The notes: generated from the letters alone by a model not told the origin. DNA of 56,472 nt from Saccharothrix longispora (GCF_030852425.1 NZ_NSDM01000027.1:1-56472), one strand, 5' to 3'; positions 1-8,253 are shown, counted from the first letter of the stretch. Numbers and translations are program-made.

Positions 1-119
1 CGAGGGCCTCCGTCGGTTTGGTGTAGACGTCGCAATCCACACCGAACCCGGAGGCCCTCCCTCATTCCAACATCATCCGACTACGTGTCGGACCGCCCAC
101 AACCTCCCAGGGCAGTACA
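1..119. repeat. Left copy of a terminal inverted repeat, probably an insertion-sequence end
   Basis: These 119 bases are identical to the reverse complement of 56354-56472. The match breaks at base 120 (A here, C in the other copy) and then resumes for CTAGG. The repeat runs off the window edge, so the rest of the element is not visible and no transposase can be read. It sits five bases beyond the stop codon of the first gene. It is best read as the inner end of an insertion sequence present in two opposite copies. An assembly overlap at a repeat boundary would look the same. Confidence 0.8.
2..59. other. Long imperfect hairpin within the terminal repeat
   Basis: GAGGGCCTCCG at 2-12 pairs with CGGAGGCCCTC at 49-59. 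Inside this, GGTTTGGTGT (15-24) pairs with ACACCGAACC (39-48) with one G-T mismatch. About 21 paired positions enclose a 14-base loop. The same hairpin is at the right end (56414-56471). It could be a terminator carried by the mobile element or a recombination or RNA structure of its end; the sequence does not decide. Confidence 0.6.
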
Positions 120-125
120 ACTAGG

Positions 126-353
126 TCATCCGTCGCGGCGGAGGAACCGGCCCAGGAACGAGCGCTTCGCCGCCCCCTCCGGCGCCTCGTCCACCCGCGC
201 GGGCGGCGGCGCGGCGGTCGGCAGCGGCTCGGGTTCCGGCAACTCGCCCCCGATCACGGCGGGCGCCACGCTCCAGCCGTCGTCATCGGCGGCAGGCATC
301 CCGATGCCCTGCGGCGGCGTGAGATCCAGGTCGTCGTTGCCCGTGGACACCAC
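126..353 (-). CDS. Small hypothetical protein, proline-rich, basic C-terminus
   Basis: A 75-residue protein I do not recognise. GTG at 353 is chosen because a good Shine-Dalgarno run (GGGGAGGT, about 359-366) lies just upstream; a longer frame starts at 389 but has no ribosome site. The middle is rich in Pro, Ala and Glu, and the C-terminus is basic (SFLGRFLRRDG). It lies 58 bases downstream of rluD on the same strand and probably ends that transcript. Its stop codon is directly next to the repeated element, so the element inserted just behind the gene or removed its original tail. Confidence 0.55.
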   Translation of the reverse strand: MVSTGNDDLDLTPPQGIGMPAADDDGWSVAPAVIGGELPEPEPLPTAAPPPARVDEAPEGAAKRSFLGRFLRRDG

Positions 354-411
354 ACGTACCTCCCCTACGAGCGGGCCGTCGCCGACCACGCTACGCGAGG
401 GAGGCCCGCGA

Positions 412-1344
412 TCAGTAGCCCTCGGCGCGCAGCAGCTCCAACGCGTCCCGCAGGTCGGCGGGGTACTCGCTGGTGAACTGGACCCACTGGCCGTCGGCCG
501 GGTGGTGGAAGCCGAGCGTGCGGGCGTGCAGCCACTGCCTGGTGACGCCGAGGCGCTTGGCCAGGACCGGGTCGGCGCCGTAGGTCAGATCGCCCACGCA
601 CGGGTGGCGCAGCGCGGAGAAGTGCACCCGGATCTGGTGGGTGCGACCGGTCTCCAGGTGCACGTCCAGCAGGGACGCGGCGCGGAACGCCTCGACCACC
701 TCGTAGTGGGTGATGCTCGGCTTGCCGTCGGCCATCACGGCGAACTTGTAGTCGTGCTTCGGGTGCCGGTCGATGGGGGCGTCGATGGTGCCCCTGGTCG
801 GGTCCGGGTGGCCCTGCACGAGCGCGTGGTAGAGCTTGTCGACGGTGCGTTCCTTGAACGCGTGCTTGAGCGCGGAGTACGCGTGCTCGCTCTTGGCGAC
901 GACCATGACGCCGGTGGTGCCGACGTCGAGCCGGTGCACGACGCCCTGCCGCTCGGCCGCACCGGAGGTGGCGATGCGGATGCCCGCGGCGGCCAGGCCG
1001 CCCACCACGGTCGGGCCGGTCCACCCCGGGCTGGGGTGCACGGCCACGCCGACCGGCTTGTCGACCACGATCACGTCGTCGTCCTCGTGCAGCACGAGCA
1101 GACCCTCCACGGGCACCGCCTGCACCTGGACCGGCCGCTCGGGCTCGGGGAGGGTCACCTCCAGCACCGAGCCGGCCACGAGCCGGTCGGACTTGCCGGC
1201 GGGCTGCCCGTCCAGCACCACGTCACCGGACTCGGTGAGCGCGGCGACGACGGTGCGCGACAGGCCCAGCAGCTTGGCCAGGCCCGCGTCGACCCTCATC
1301 CCGTCCAGGCCGTCGGGCACGGGCAGGGTGCGGTAGCCGCTCAT
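412..1344 (-). CDS. rluD: 23S rRNA pseudouridine synthase, RluD/RluA family
   Basis: This 310-residue enzyme isomerises uridines in large-subunit rRNA. An N-terminal S4 RNA-binding domain (about residues 15-75) precedes the catalytic domain. The signature HRLDVGTTG carries the catalytic aspartate at about residue 140, and the C-terminal half has the family motif GRTHQIRVH. The ATG at 1344 overlaps the lspA stop codon as ATGA, so translation is probably coupled. The lspA-rluD pair is the order in mycobacteria (Rv1539-Rv1540). The exact target uridines cannot be told from sequence. Confidence 0.93.
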   Translation of the reverse strand: MSGYRTLPVPDGLDGMRVDAGLAKLLGLSRTVVAALTESGDVVLDGQPAGKSDRLVAGSVLEVTLPEPERPVQVQAVPVEGLLVLHEDDDVIVVDKPVGVAVHPSPGWTGPTVVGGLAAAGIRIATSGAAERQGVVHRLDVGTTGVMVVAKSEHAYSALKHAFKERTVDKLYHALVQGHPDPTRGTIDAPIDRHPKHDYKFAVMADGKPSITHYEVVEAFRAASLLDVHLETGRTHQIRVHFSALRHPCVGDLTYGADPVLAKRLGVTRQWLHARTLGFHHPADGQWVQFTSEYPADLRDALELLRAEGY

Positions 1345-1958
1345 TCGCCGGCCTTCTTCTCGGAAGTGGACCCCGCCGAAGTGGACCCGGCCGGCTTCTT
1401 CTTCTCCACGCGCGTCCCGTCGTAGTCGCGCTGGAGCAGCGCCATCAGGACGATGACACCCCCGCCCACGCAGATGGCCGAGTCGGCCAGGTTGAACACC
1501 GGGAAGAACCGGCCCCACGGGTCGAGGACCGAGATGTAGTCCACGACCCCGCCGCGCAGCGGGCCGGGCGCCCGGAAGATCCGGTCGGACAGGTTGCCCG
1601 CGGCGCCGCCGAGGACGAGCCCGAGGCCGATCGCCCAGCCGACCGAGCGCAGCCGGCGGGCGATCCACAGGATGAACCCGACCACGCCGCACGCGATCAG
1701 CGCGAGGACCACCGTCCAGCCCTCGGCCATGCCGAACGCGGCGCCGGTGTTGCGGATCAGCGGCAGGTAGACCAGGCCGCCGAACAGCTCGACCGGCTCC
1801 CGACCCTCCAGCCGGTCGACCGCGATCACCTTGATCACGACGTCGAGCGCCAGCACGACCGGCGCGATGACCGCCAGCAGCGCGACGCGGCGCTTCGGCA
1901 GCGGCGCCTCGGGCTGGTCGGCGACGTCGTCCGGCTCGGCGCTGGGATCGGTGCTCAC
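1341..1958 (-). CDS. lspA: Lipoprotein signal peptidase (signal peptidase II)
   Basis: LspA is the membrane aspartic protease that removes signal peptides from diacylated prolipoproteins. The 205-residue protein has four hydrophobic segments. The two catalytic aspartates sit in the conserved motifs GNLSDR and FNLADSAI. The cytoplasmic N-terminus is acidic (about 30 residues) and the C-terminal tail is rich in Lys, Glu and Ser with a short AGSTS duplication. GTG at 1958 gives the usual family length, but its ribosome site is weak, so the start is less certain than the rest. Confidence 0.93.
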   Translation of the reverse strand: MSTDPSAEPDDVADQPEAPLPKRRVALLAVIAPVVLALDVVIKVIAVDRLEGREPVELFGGLVYLPLIRNTGAAFGMAEGWTVVLALIACGVVGFILWIARRLRSVGWAIGLGLVLGGAAGNLSDRIFRAPGPLRGGVVDYISVLDPWGRFFPVFNLADSAICVGGGVIVLMALLQRDYDGTRVEKKKPAGSTSAGSTSEKKAGE

Positions 1959-1981
1959 CCGGCCATTGTCCAACACCCCGC

Positions 1982-3301
1982 TCAGCGCAGGAACGGCGGG
2001 AGCGCGCGCCGGTCGTCGCACGGCGCCCAGCGGCCGTCGCGCTGCTCGTAGGACCACCGCGAGCCCTCGGTGACCAGGCCGCGCAGCGCCGCCACGAGCC
2101 GGTCGACGTGCTCCTCGGTGGTGCCCAGCCCGAGGGACGCGCGCAGCGCCCGCCGGTCGCCGGTGAGCCGGTGCACGGCGACGTGGGCGCAGAACGCGCC
2201 GTCGCGCACGCCGATGCCGTGCTCGGCGGACAGCGCCGCGGCCAGGTGGCCGGCGTCGTGGCCGCCGACGGTGAAGCTCACCACGCCGACCCGGTCCCGG
2301 TCCCCGTCGAACAGGGCCGGCTCGTGCATGCCGGGCACCGTCCGCAGGCCCTCGCGCAGCCGGGCCAGCAGGGCGCGCTCGTGCGCGGCCGTCTGCTCCC
2401 AGTGCCGCCCGAGGACGTCGCAGGCCACCGCGAGGGCGTGCACGCCGACCACGTTGGGCGTGCCGGCCTCGTGCCGCTCGGGCACCGCCGCCCAGGCCAC
2501 GCCGAGCCGGTCGCCGTGGTCGGTGACGCGGCTCGTCGCGCCCCCGCCGACCAGGTACGGCTCGGCGGCCTGGAGCCAGTCGCCGCGGCCGACCAGCGCG
2601 CCGGAGCCGAACGGCGCGTACAGCTTGTGCCCGGAGAGCACGGCGTAGTCCACGTCGAGGGCGCGCACGTCGACCGGGCGGTGCGGCGCGAGTTGGGCGG
2701 CGTCCAGGGCGGTGCGGGCGCCGTGCCGGCGGGCGACCCGGGCCAGCTCGGCGACCGGCCACAGCTCGCCGGTCACGTTGGACGCGCCGGTCACCACGAC
2801 CAGGCGCGGCCCGACCGGGGCCTCGCGCAGGGCGCGGTCCAGCTCCGCCACGGCCGCGGCGGGCGAGGACGGGGTCCGCAGGCGGCGCACGTGCGGGCCG
2901 CGCCAGGGCAGCAGGGCGGCGTGGTGCTCGGTGTCGAACAGCACCACGGCGGTGTGCCGGGGCAGGCTGCGGGCCAGCAGGTTCAGCGCGTCGGTGGCGT
3001 TGCGGGTGAACACGACGGCGTCCGTGGACCGGGCGCCGAGGAAGCGGCGGACCGCGGCGCGGGCCTGCTCGTACACGCGGGTGGAGACCTGCGAGGCGAA
3101 GCCGGCGCCCCGGTGCACGCTGGCGTACCAGGGCAGCAGCTCGTCCACGGCGTCGCGGACCTGCTCCAGGCACGGGGCGCCGGCGGCGTGGTCGAGGTTG
3201 GCGTACTCGACGAGTTCGCCGGTGACCAGCGGCACGCGCAGCGCGGAGCCGACGACGCGGGGCAGGCCTGCGGTGGTGGGCCTGGGGACTGCGACGGTCA
3301 T
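1982..3301 (-). CDS. PLP-dependent class V aminotransferase (cysteine-desulfurase-like), SAM-IV regulated
   Basis: A 439-residue fold-type I PLP enzyme of the class V aminotransferase/SufS superfamily. The PLP lysine is in SGHKLYAPFGSGAL. An upstream aspartate motif (ALDAAQLAPH) and a histidine-rich segment (DTEHHAALLPW) fit the cofactor pocket. The start is secure: GGAGG lies six bases before ATG at 3301. The leader carries a SAM-IV riboswitch, so expression should fall when S-adenosylmethionine is abundant. This points to sulfur or methionine metabolism rather than Fe-S assembly, and no suf partners are nearby. The substrate is unknown; desulfurase, lyase or aminotransferase activity are all possible. 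Confidence 0.85.
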   Translation of the reverse strand: MTVAVPRPTTAGLPRVVGSALRVPLVTGELVEYANLDHAAGAPCLEQVRDAVDELLPWYASVHRGAGFASQVSTRVYEQARAAVRRFLGARSTDAVVFTRNATDALNLLARSLPRHTAVVLFDTEHHAALLPWRGPHVRRLRTPSSPAAAVAELDRALREAPVGPRLVVVTGASNVTGELWPVAELARVARRHGARTALDAAQLAPHRPVDVRALDVDYAVLSGHKLYAPFGSGALVGRGDWLQAAEPYLVGGGATSRVTDHGDRLGVAWAAVPERHEAGTPNVVGVHALAVACDVLGRHWEQTAAHERALLARLREGLRTVPGMHEPALFDGDRDRVGVVSFTVGGHDAGHLAAALSAEHGIGVRDGAFCAHVAVHRLTGDRRALRASLGLGTTEEHVDRLVAALRGLVTEGSRWSYEQRDGRWAPCDDRRALPPFLR

Positions 3302-3342
3302 GACACCCTCCGGGGAGTCCGGGACTCACCCGTGGAGAGGGA

Positions 3343-3458
3343 GTCCGCGCTTGCCGGACGCCCTGCGCGCCGGCCAGGTCCTCATCGGGGGCACCCCACC
3401 GCGGTAGGAGGGTTGCCGGCCGGCTAGCCCGAGCTTGTCACCGGCACTCATGACCTTC
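3343..3458 (-). promoter_or_regulatory. SAM-IV riboswitch
   Basis: Read on the minus strand, the leader starts with GGTCATGAGTGCC (3455-3443). It continues with the landmarks GACAAGC, GCCGGCCGGCAACCCTCC, CCGCGGTGGGGTGCCCC and GAGGACC, and ends with GGCAAGCGCGGAC. These match the actinobacterial SAM-IV aptamer as I know it, including the GGTC/GACC closing stem. It lies 42-157 bases upstream of the aminotransferase start. The short distance and lack of a U-tract suggest translational control through the GGAGG ribosome site, which is inference. Confidence 0.88.
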
Positions 3459-3543
3459 GCCACGACGGTAGCCCGGACGCCGCGCCGCCGTCGAGCCGCG
3501 CCCACATCCTGGGAGCCCTCCGCCCCGGCAGGGGAACCCGGCG

Positions 3544-5025
3544 CTACGGGAGCCCGGCGTCGCCCTTCCAGCGCGCGAACCGGCCGGCCCGGTCGACCGC
3601 CCTGATCCGCTGCTCGGTGGCGGTGCGCGCGACCTCCGTGCACACGACCAGCAGCTGGTCGTGCTCCTGGAGGCGGGTGGTCGGCTGCGGGGTGAAGCTG
3701 TTCTCGGCCCGCACCACGAGGCTGACCGAGGAGCCCGGCGGCAGCCGCAGCTCGGACAGGTAGACGCCGTGCAGCTTGGAGCCGCGCTGGATGCGGACCT
3801 GGAGCAGCTCGGCGCCCAGGGCGTCCAGCGCCGACGAGTCGACCTGCACCTCGCGCGCCTCGCCGGACTTGACCAGCCCCAGCCACTTCGCGAGCCACGG
3901 CAGGGTGGTGCCCTGCACCAGGGTCAGCAGCACGACCAGCACGAACACCGCGTCGACCAGCCGCTGGGCGCCCTCGACGCCCTGGATCAGCGGGATCAGC
4001 GCGAACACGATGGGCACCGCCCCGCGCAGCCCGGACCAGGAGATGAACACCTGTTCCCGCCACGGCACCCGGAACGGCAGCGCCGCGCACAGCACCGACA
4101 GCGGTCTGGCCAGCAGCACGAGCACGGCCCCCGCGACCAGGGCGGGGACCAGGGCGTCGAGCAGCCGACCGGGTGACGCGTACAGGCCGAGCAGCACGAA
4201 CAGGCCGATCTGGGCGATCCAGCCCAGGCCCTCGGCGAACGACAGGGTGTCCGCGCGGTGCGGCAGGCGGGCGTTGCCGAGGACCAGCGCGGCGATGTAG
4301 ACGGCGAGGAAGCCGGAGGCGTGCGCGAGGTCGCCCGCCGTGTAGGCGAGCAGGCACACGGCGACCGTGGCGAGCGGGTACAGGCCGGTTGCGGGCAGCG
4401 CGGCGCGGCGCAGCCCCACGCCGCCGAGCCAGCCCAGCGCGATGCCGATGAGGGCGCCCGCGACCAGCTCGTAGGCCATCAGCGCGGGCGCGGCCCAGGT
4501 CACCGGGTCGGACGCGGCGAGCAGCACGACGGCGATGTAGACCGGCGCGTCGTTGATGCCCGACTCCAGCTCCAGCGCGCCGATGAGCCGCTTGCCCACC
4601 CCCACCCCGCGCAGCACGCTGAACACGGCCGCCGCGTCCGTGGACGACAGCACCGCGCCCCACAGCAGGGCCGTGCGCCAGTCCATGTCCAGCAGGAAGT
4701 GCAGGGCGAAGCCGGTGACCGCGATGCTGACGCCGACGGACACTGTGGACAGTGCGACGCCCAGGCCCAGCGCGGGCTTCACCGCGCTCCACCGCGTGGT
4801 CAGGCCGCCCTCGGTGAGGATGAGCACGAGCGCGGCCGTGCCCAGCGAACGGGTGAGGTCGGCGTCCTCGAACTGGATGCCGACCACCGCCTCGCCCAGC
4901 AGCACCCCGATGCCGAGGTAGAGCAGCAGCGACGGCAGGCCGAGCCGGATCGACACCCGCACCGCGACGACCGAGAGCAGGAGGACCGCGGCGGCCACGC
5001 CGAGGAAGCCCGTCACACCGCCCAC
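3544..5025 (-). CDS. Potassium/proton antiporter, CPA1/NhaP2 (CvrA) type with TrkA-C domain
   Basis: A 493-residue monovalent cation/proton antiporter. The first ~390 residues hold about 12 hydrophobic segments with CPA-family motifs, including SSTDAAAVFSVLRG and ELESGINDAP, whose acidic residues form the ion site. The last ~90 residues form a soluble TrkA-C-like domain (GVYLSELRLPPGSS), a regulatory ligand-binding module typical of NhaP2/CvrA. GTG at 5025 is chosen for an AGGAGG four bases upstream; a second GTG nine bases on is possible. The frame stays open far upstream, but that is only antisense to the next gene. Potassium is the family norm, not proven here. Confidence 0.9.
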   Translation of the reverse strand: MGGVTGFLGVAAAVLLLSVVAVRVSIRLGLPSLLLYLGIGVLLGEAVVGIQFEDADLTRSLGTAALVLILTEGGLTTRWSAVKPALGLGVALSTVSVGVSIAVTGFALHFLLDMDWRTALLWGAVLSSTDAAAVFSVLRGVGVGKRLIGALELESGINDAPVYIAVVLLAASDPVTWAAPALMAYELVAGALIGIALGWLGGVGLRRAALPATGLYPLATVAVCLLAYTAGDLAHASGFLAVYIAALVLGNARLPHRADTLSFAEGLGWIAQIGLFVLLGLYASPGRLLDALVPALVAGAVLVLLARPLSVLCAALPFRVPWREQVFISWSGLRGAVPIVFALIPLIQGVEGAQRLVDAVFVLVVLLTLVQGTTLPWLAKWLGLVKSGEAREVQVDSSALDALGAELLQVRIQRGSKLHGVYLSELRLPPGSSVSLVVRAENSFTPQPTTRLQEHDQLLVVCTEVARTATEQRIRAVDRAGRFARWKGDAGLP

Positions 5026-5202
5026 TCGACCTCCTGTAGCCACCCGACGGGGGTCATTCTCCCCGGTGGCGTGGAAATGGACTAATCCGGCAACGGTGAG
5101 GACCACCATCCGAACGCCCCTAGCGCGGCCCGCGCGCGTGCGGGCATGTTGGTGTGCGGGTCCGCCGCCCCGGTCACCTCCACTTCCCTGCGGGAGAACA
5201 CC

Positions 5203-6144
5203 GTGAAGTTGCGAACGATCTCCACCGCGCTGGTCCTGACCGGCGCGCTCCTCGGTTCCGGGGCGGCCACCGCCGCGCCCGCCGCCGTCCTGGCCGGGCC
5301 GGACATCCCGGTCGCCGCCATCCAGGCCGACCTGGCCCAGCTCCAGTCGATCGCCTCGTCGAACGGGGGCAACCGGGCGCACGGCAGGCCCGGCTACCTC
5401 GCGTCGGTCAACTGGGTCAAGTCCAAGTTGGACGCGGCCGGCTACACCACCCGGGTGCAGTCGTTCACCAGGAACGGGGCCACCGGCTACAACCTCATCG
5501 CCGACTGGCCGGCGGGCGACGCGAACAACGTCGTCATGGTCGGCGGGCACCTCGACAGCGTCGCCGCGGGTCCGGGCATCAACGACAACGGCACCGGTTC
5601 GGCGAGCATCCTGGAGGTCGCCCTCGCCGTGCGGTCCAGCGGTTTCCAGCCCGGCAAGCGTTTGCGCTTCGCCTGGTGGGGCGCCGAGGAGCTGGGCCTG
5701 GTCGGTTCGACGCACTACGTGAACTCGCTGTCCACAACGGACCGGTCGCGGATCAGGAGCTACCTGAACTTCGACATGACCGGCTCGCCGAACCCCGGCT
5801 ACTTCGTCTACAGCGCGTCCGGGCAGCCGTCCGGCTCGCTCGCCCTCCAGCAGACGCTCCAGGGGTACTTCGGTTCGATCGGCGTGCCCACCGAGCTGAC
5901 CAGCGTGGGCGGCCGGTCCGACCACGCGGCGTTCGCCCGCGCGGGCATCCCGGTCGGCGGCACGTTCACCGGCGCGGAGGGGGTCAAGACCTCCGCGCAG
6001 GCGCAGAAGTGGGGTGGCACGGCGGGCACCGCGTTCGACCGCTGCTACCACCGCTCGTGCGACACCACGTCGAACGTGAACGCGACCGCGCTGGACCGCA
6101 ACGCGGACGCCATCGCGCACGCCGTGTGGACGCTGGGCGCGTGA
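5203..6144 (+). CDS. Secreted zinc aminopeptidase, M28 family (Streptomyces griseus aminopeptidase-like)
   Basis: A 313-residue extracellular exopeptidase. A signal peptide of about 28-30 residues (basic start, hydrophobic core, Ala-rich cleavage site) leads the protein. The di-zinc ligands are visible in order: His in GGHLDS, bridging Asp in INDNGTG, Glu pair in AEELG, Asp in FDMTG, and the C-terminal His in CYHRSCD, whose cysteines fit the disulfide of the S. griseus enzyme. GTG at 5203 follows GGGAG by seven bases and gives a proper signal peptide. It is divergent from the antiporter and likely transcribed alone. Confidence 0.92.
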   Translation: MKLRTISTALVLTGALLGSGAATAAPAAVLAGPDIPVAAIQADLAQLQSIASSNGGNRAHGRPGYLASVNWVKSKLDAAGYTTRVQSFTRNGATGYNLIADWPAGDANNVVMVGGHLDSVAAGPGINDNGTGSASILEVALAVRSSGFQPGKRLRFAWWGAEELGLVGSTHYVNSLSTTDRSRIRSYLNFDMTGSPNPGYFVYSASGQPSGSLALQQTLQGYFGSIGVPTELTSVGGRSDHAAFARAGIPVGGTFTGAEGVKTSAQAQKWGGTAGTAFDRCYHRSCDTTSNVNATALDRNADAIAHAVWTLGA

Positions 6145-6168
6145 CGCCGCGCGGGCCGGGGGCCTGAG

Positions 6169-6447
6169 CTAGCCCAGCAGCCGTTCCAGCACGTCCCGGG
6201 CGTCGGCCGGGGCGGGGTCGACCTGCACGACCTTGTCCCGGCCGCGCGCGCCCGCGACCACCTCGACGTCCTGCTTGCGCACGCCGAACGCCCCGGCCAG
6301 GGCCTTGCGCACGGCCTCGTTGGCCTTGCCCTCGACGGCGGGCGCGGCGACCGCGACGACCAGCGCGCCGTCACCCCACCGCCCGCCGACCGCCTCGCGC
6401 CGGGCCCCGGGCTTGACCCGGACCGCGAACCGGAACGCCTCAGCCAC
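6169..6447 (-). CDS. DUF167 (YggU) family protein
   Basis: A 92-residue single-domain protein of the DUF167/YggU family, recognised from the N-terminal VKPGARREAV, the central EGKANEAVRKALA and the following GARGRDK motif. The fold is known from structures but no function is established. The GTG start overlaps the end of the upstream TetR gene by eight bases, so the two are cotranscribed. It is convergent with the aminopeptidase, 24 bases away. Confidence 0.88.
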   Translation of the reverse strand: MAEAFRFAVRVKPGARREAVGGRWGDGALVVAVAAPAVEGKANEAVRKALAGAFGVRKQDVEVVAGARGRDKVVQVDPAPADARDVLERLLG

Positions 6448-6988
6448 GACCCGTCACCGCCGCCAGCGCCTCCTCCAGCAGCGCCTGCCGGTCACCGGTC
6501 ACGTGCGGGGCGGCGACCAGCAGGTGCACCTGGCCGACGTAGACGGAGTAGGCCAGCAGCGCCCTCCTGCGCGCCGTCCCCGGCGCGAACCCGAGTTCGC
6601 CGAAGAGGCCGGTCAGGTACTCGACGCGCCGGTCCGTGACGCGCCGCAGCACCGGGGCCACGGCCGGGTCGTCGCGGGCGGCGAGCATGGCCGCCTCGAC
6701 CGCGGCGTCCCCGACGCGCTCCAGGACCGTGCCGAACAGCAGCCGCAGCCGGTCGAGCGGGTCCGGCACGGCCTCCACCAGCCCGATGACGGCCTCGGTG
6801 TGCTCCCGCTCCCAGCGTTCGAGGGTCGCCGCGAGCAGGGCGGCCCGGTTGGGGAAGTGCCAGTAGGCGCTGCCCTTGGTCGCCCCGAGGCGCGCGGCCA
6901 GCGGTTCGACCGCGACCGCGGGCACCCCGCCCTCGGCGAGCGCCCGCAGCGCGACCGCGGTCCAGTCGTCGCGGGTCCTCCGTGCCAC
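6440..6988 (-). CDS. TetR-family transcriptional regulator
   Basis: A 182-residue regulator. The N-terminal helix-turn-helix (about residues 5-50) is typical of TetR, with GVPAVAVEPLAARLGATKGS followed by AYWHFPNRAALLAA. The C-terminal ~130 residues are the ligand-binding and dimer domain, whose ligand cannot be predicted. GTG at 6988 is the first start after the operator boxes; ribosome-like GGAGGAC lies just inside, so a leaderless or very short leader is possible. It faces the SRPBCC-like gene across four CCGTACG(G/C) boxes, which suggests it represses itself and that neighbour. Confidence 0.9.
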   Translation of the reverse strand: MARRTRDDWTAVALRALAEGGVPAVAVEPLAARLGATKGSAYWHFPNRAALLAATLERWEREHTEAVIGLVEAVPDPLDRLRLLFGTVLERVGDAAVEAAMLAARDDPAVAPVLRRVTDRRVEYLTGLFGELGFAPGTARRRALLAYSVYVGQVHLLVAAPHVTGDRQALLEEALAAVTGRG

Positions 6989-6990
6989 GG

Positions 6991-7037
6991 TTCCGTACGC
7001 TACCGTACGGGCGCGCACCGTACGGTGCCGTACGGAA
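6991..7037. promoter_or_regulatory. Four-box palindromic operator between the TetR gene and its divergent neighbour
   Basis: The palindrome CCGTACGG, or its one-base variant CCGTACGC, occurs four times, at 6993, 7003, 7018 and 7028. Spacings of 10, 15 and 10 bp make two helically phased pairs, and the whole block is nearly its own reverse complement (TTCCGTACG at one end, CGTACGGAA at the other). It fills the space between the TetR start at 6988 and the GTG at 7047. It should bind TetR dimers on one DNA face and cover both promoters. Confidence 0.82.
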
Positions 7038-7046
7038 GGGGTACCG

Positions 7047-7502
7047 GTGATCGACAACGTGCACGAGCGCGCCGTCCCGGGCGCGGCGGACCTGGTGGAC
7101 CGGGTCGTCGAGCTGTGGCCCGCGGACCGCTGGCCGCCGCTGGTGCTCGACCGGCCCCTCGGCGTGGGGGCGACCGGCGGGCACGGGTTCGTGCGGTACG
7201 CGTGCACCGGGCACCGACCGCGCGAACGGGTGGAGTTCACCTTCGCGCCGACCCTCGGCCTGGTCGGCGGGCACGTGCTGGAGGTCGTCCCCGGCGGGCT
7301 GCGCCACGTGCTGCGGGGCGAGCCGCGCGGGTGGATGCGGCTGTGGTGGCCGCTCGCCGTGCGATGGCTGCACGACGCGCTGGTCGAGGACCTGCTGGAC
7401 CGGGCCGGACGGATGGCGGGACACCCACCCGCCCGGCCGGCCCGGTGGTCGCCGTGGGTGCGGCTGCTGCGCGCCGGGGCGCGCCGGCTCGCCCGCCCCT
7501 GA
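7047..7502 (+). CDS. SRPBCC-like hypothetical protein, probable TetR target
   Basis: A 151-residue protein. The alternating strand pattern around GHGFVRYACTGHRPRERVEFTF and the long C-terminal helix (WWPLAVRWLHDALVEDLLDR) resemble SRPBCC/START-like small-molecule binding proteins. I cannot name a ligand or reaction. GTG at 7047 has GGAAGG nine bases upstream. It is divergent from the TetR regulator and separated from it only by the operator, so it is the likely regulated gene. A short direct repeat (GACCGCCCTGCCCGAC) follows the stop codon. Confidence 0.6.
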   Translation: MIDNVHERAVPGAADLVDRVVELWPADRWPPLVLDRPLGVGATGGHGFVRYACTGHRPRERVEFTFAPTLGLVGGHVLEVVPGGLRHVLRGEPRGWMRLWWPLAVRWLHDALVEDLLDRAGRMAGHPPARPARWSPWVRLLRAGARRLARP

Positions 7503-7704
7503 CGACCGCCCTGCCCGACGACCGCCCTGCCCGACCAGCGCCCTCCCGGGGCGACCCGGCCGCGGTTCACCCGGACAGGTGGTCCAGGCGGGTCGGCTTG
7601 CCCCGGGCGGCGACCGGGAGGATGGTCGGCGGCGAATTTCCTCCACAACCCGCGGGTCCGTCCGTCTACCGGGTACGGGCACCGATCGGAGGGGAGGGGG
7701 GTTC

Positions 7705-8253
7705 GTGCCGGCAGACCCCGATCACGCGGCCGCCTTCACCGACTTCTACCACCGCGAACGCACCCGCATGTGCCGGTTCGCGGCGGTGCTGTCACCCCAC
7801 CTGGACCACGAGTCCGCGGTGCAGGACGCGTTCGCCTCCGCGTGGCGGAACTGGCCGGTGATCGCCGTCGCGTCGAGACGTGCTTGGCTGGTGCGGACGA
7901 TCCGCAACCTGCTGGTGGACCAGGCCCGCCGGCGGGAGCGGCCGAGCGAGCTGTCCGACGAGGTCGTGGCCCGGCAGCGCGGTACGTTCCGCATCCTGGT
8001 GCAGCGGCACCGGGACGCCGAGGCGTGGCACGAGTTGACCAGCACGCTGGCCGCCGTCGCGACCCTGCCGGAGCACCTGCGCACCGCGCTGGTGCTCCGG
8101 TTCTGGGACTTCGCCGACGACGAGATCGCCGACGTGCTGGGCTGCGGCCGCGACTCGGTGCGCCGGTACGTGTCGGAGGCGCGGGCGAAGGTGAGCGCAC
8201 GGGTGGGCAACGAGGAACGCCGCGTGCGCGGGAAGGGGACTTCAACTCCATGA
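7705..8253 (+). CDS. ECF-type sigma factor (first of a coupled pair)
   Basis: A 182-residue sigma-70-like protein. Region 2 spans about residues 10-75 (FYHRERTRMCRFAAVL, ESAVQDAFASAWRNW, RRAWLVRTIRNLLVD). Region 4 is at about 115-170 (LPEHLRTALVLRFW, DDEIADVLGCGRDSVRRYVS). GTG at 7705 follows a G-rich ribosome site. Its stop codon overlaps the next sigma gene as ATGA. No anti-sigma gene with a zinc-binding or membrane domain lies nearby, which is unusual for an ECF factor, so control may be transcriptional or through the partner. Confidence 0.85.
   Translation: MPADPDHAAAFTDFYHRERTRMCRFAAVLSPHLDHESAVQDAFASAWRNWPVIAVASRRAWLVRTIRNLLVDQARRRERPSELSDEVVARQRGTFRILVQRHRDAEAWHELTSTLAAVATLPEHLRTALVLRFWDFADDEIADVLGCGRDSVRRYVSEARAKVSARVGNEERRVRGKGTSTP

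Noticed and set aside
1..119. Naming the family of the terminal repeat element
   Set aside because: Only 119 bp are visible, without a transposase. The CTAG target would fit some IS5-type elements, but this is not enough to assign it.
7640..7704. ECF promoter before the coupled sigma pair (ACAACC...CGTCTA)
   Set aside because: The spacing between the elements is only about 12 bp, too short for a sigma-type promoter.
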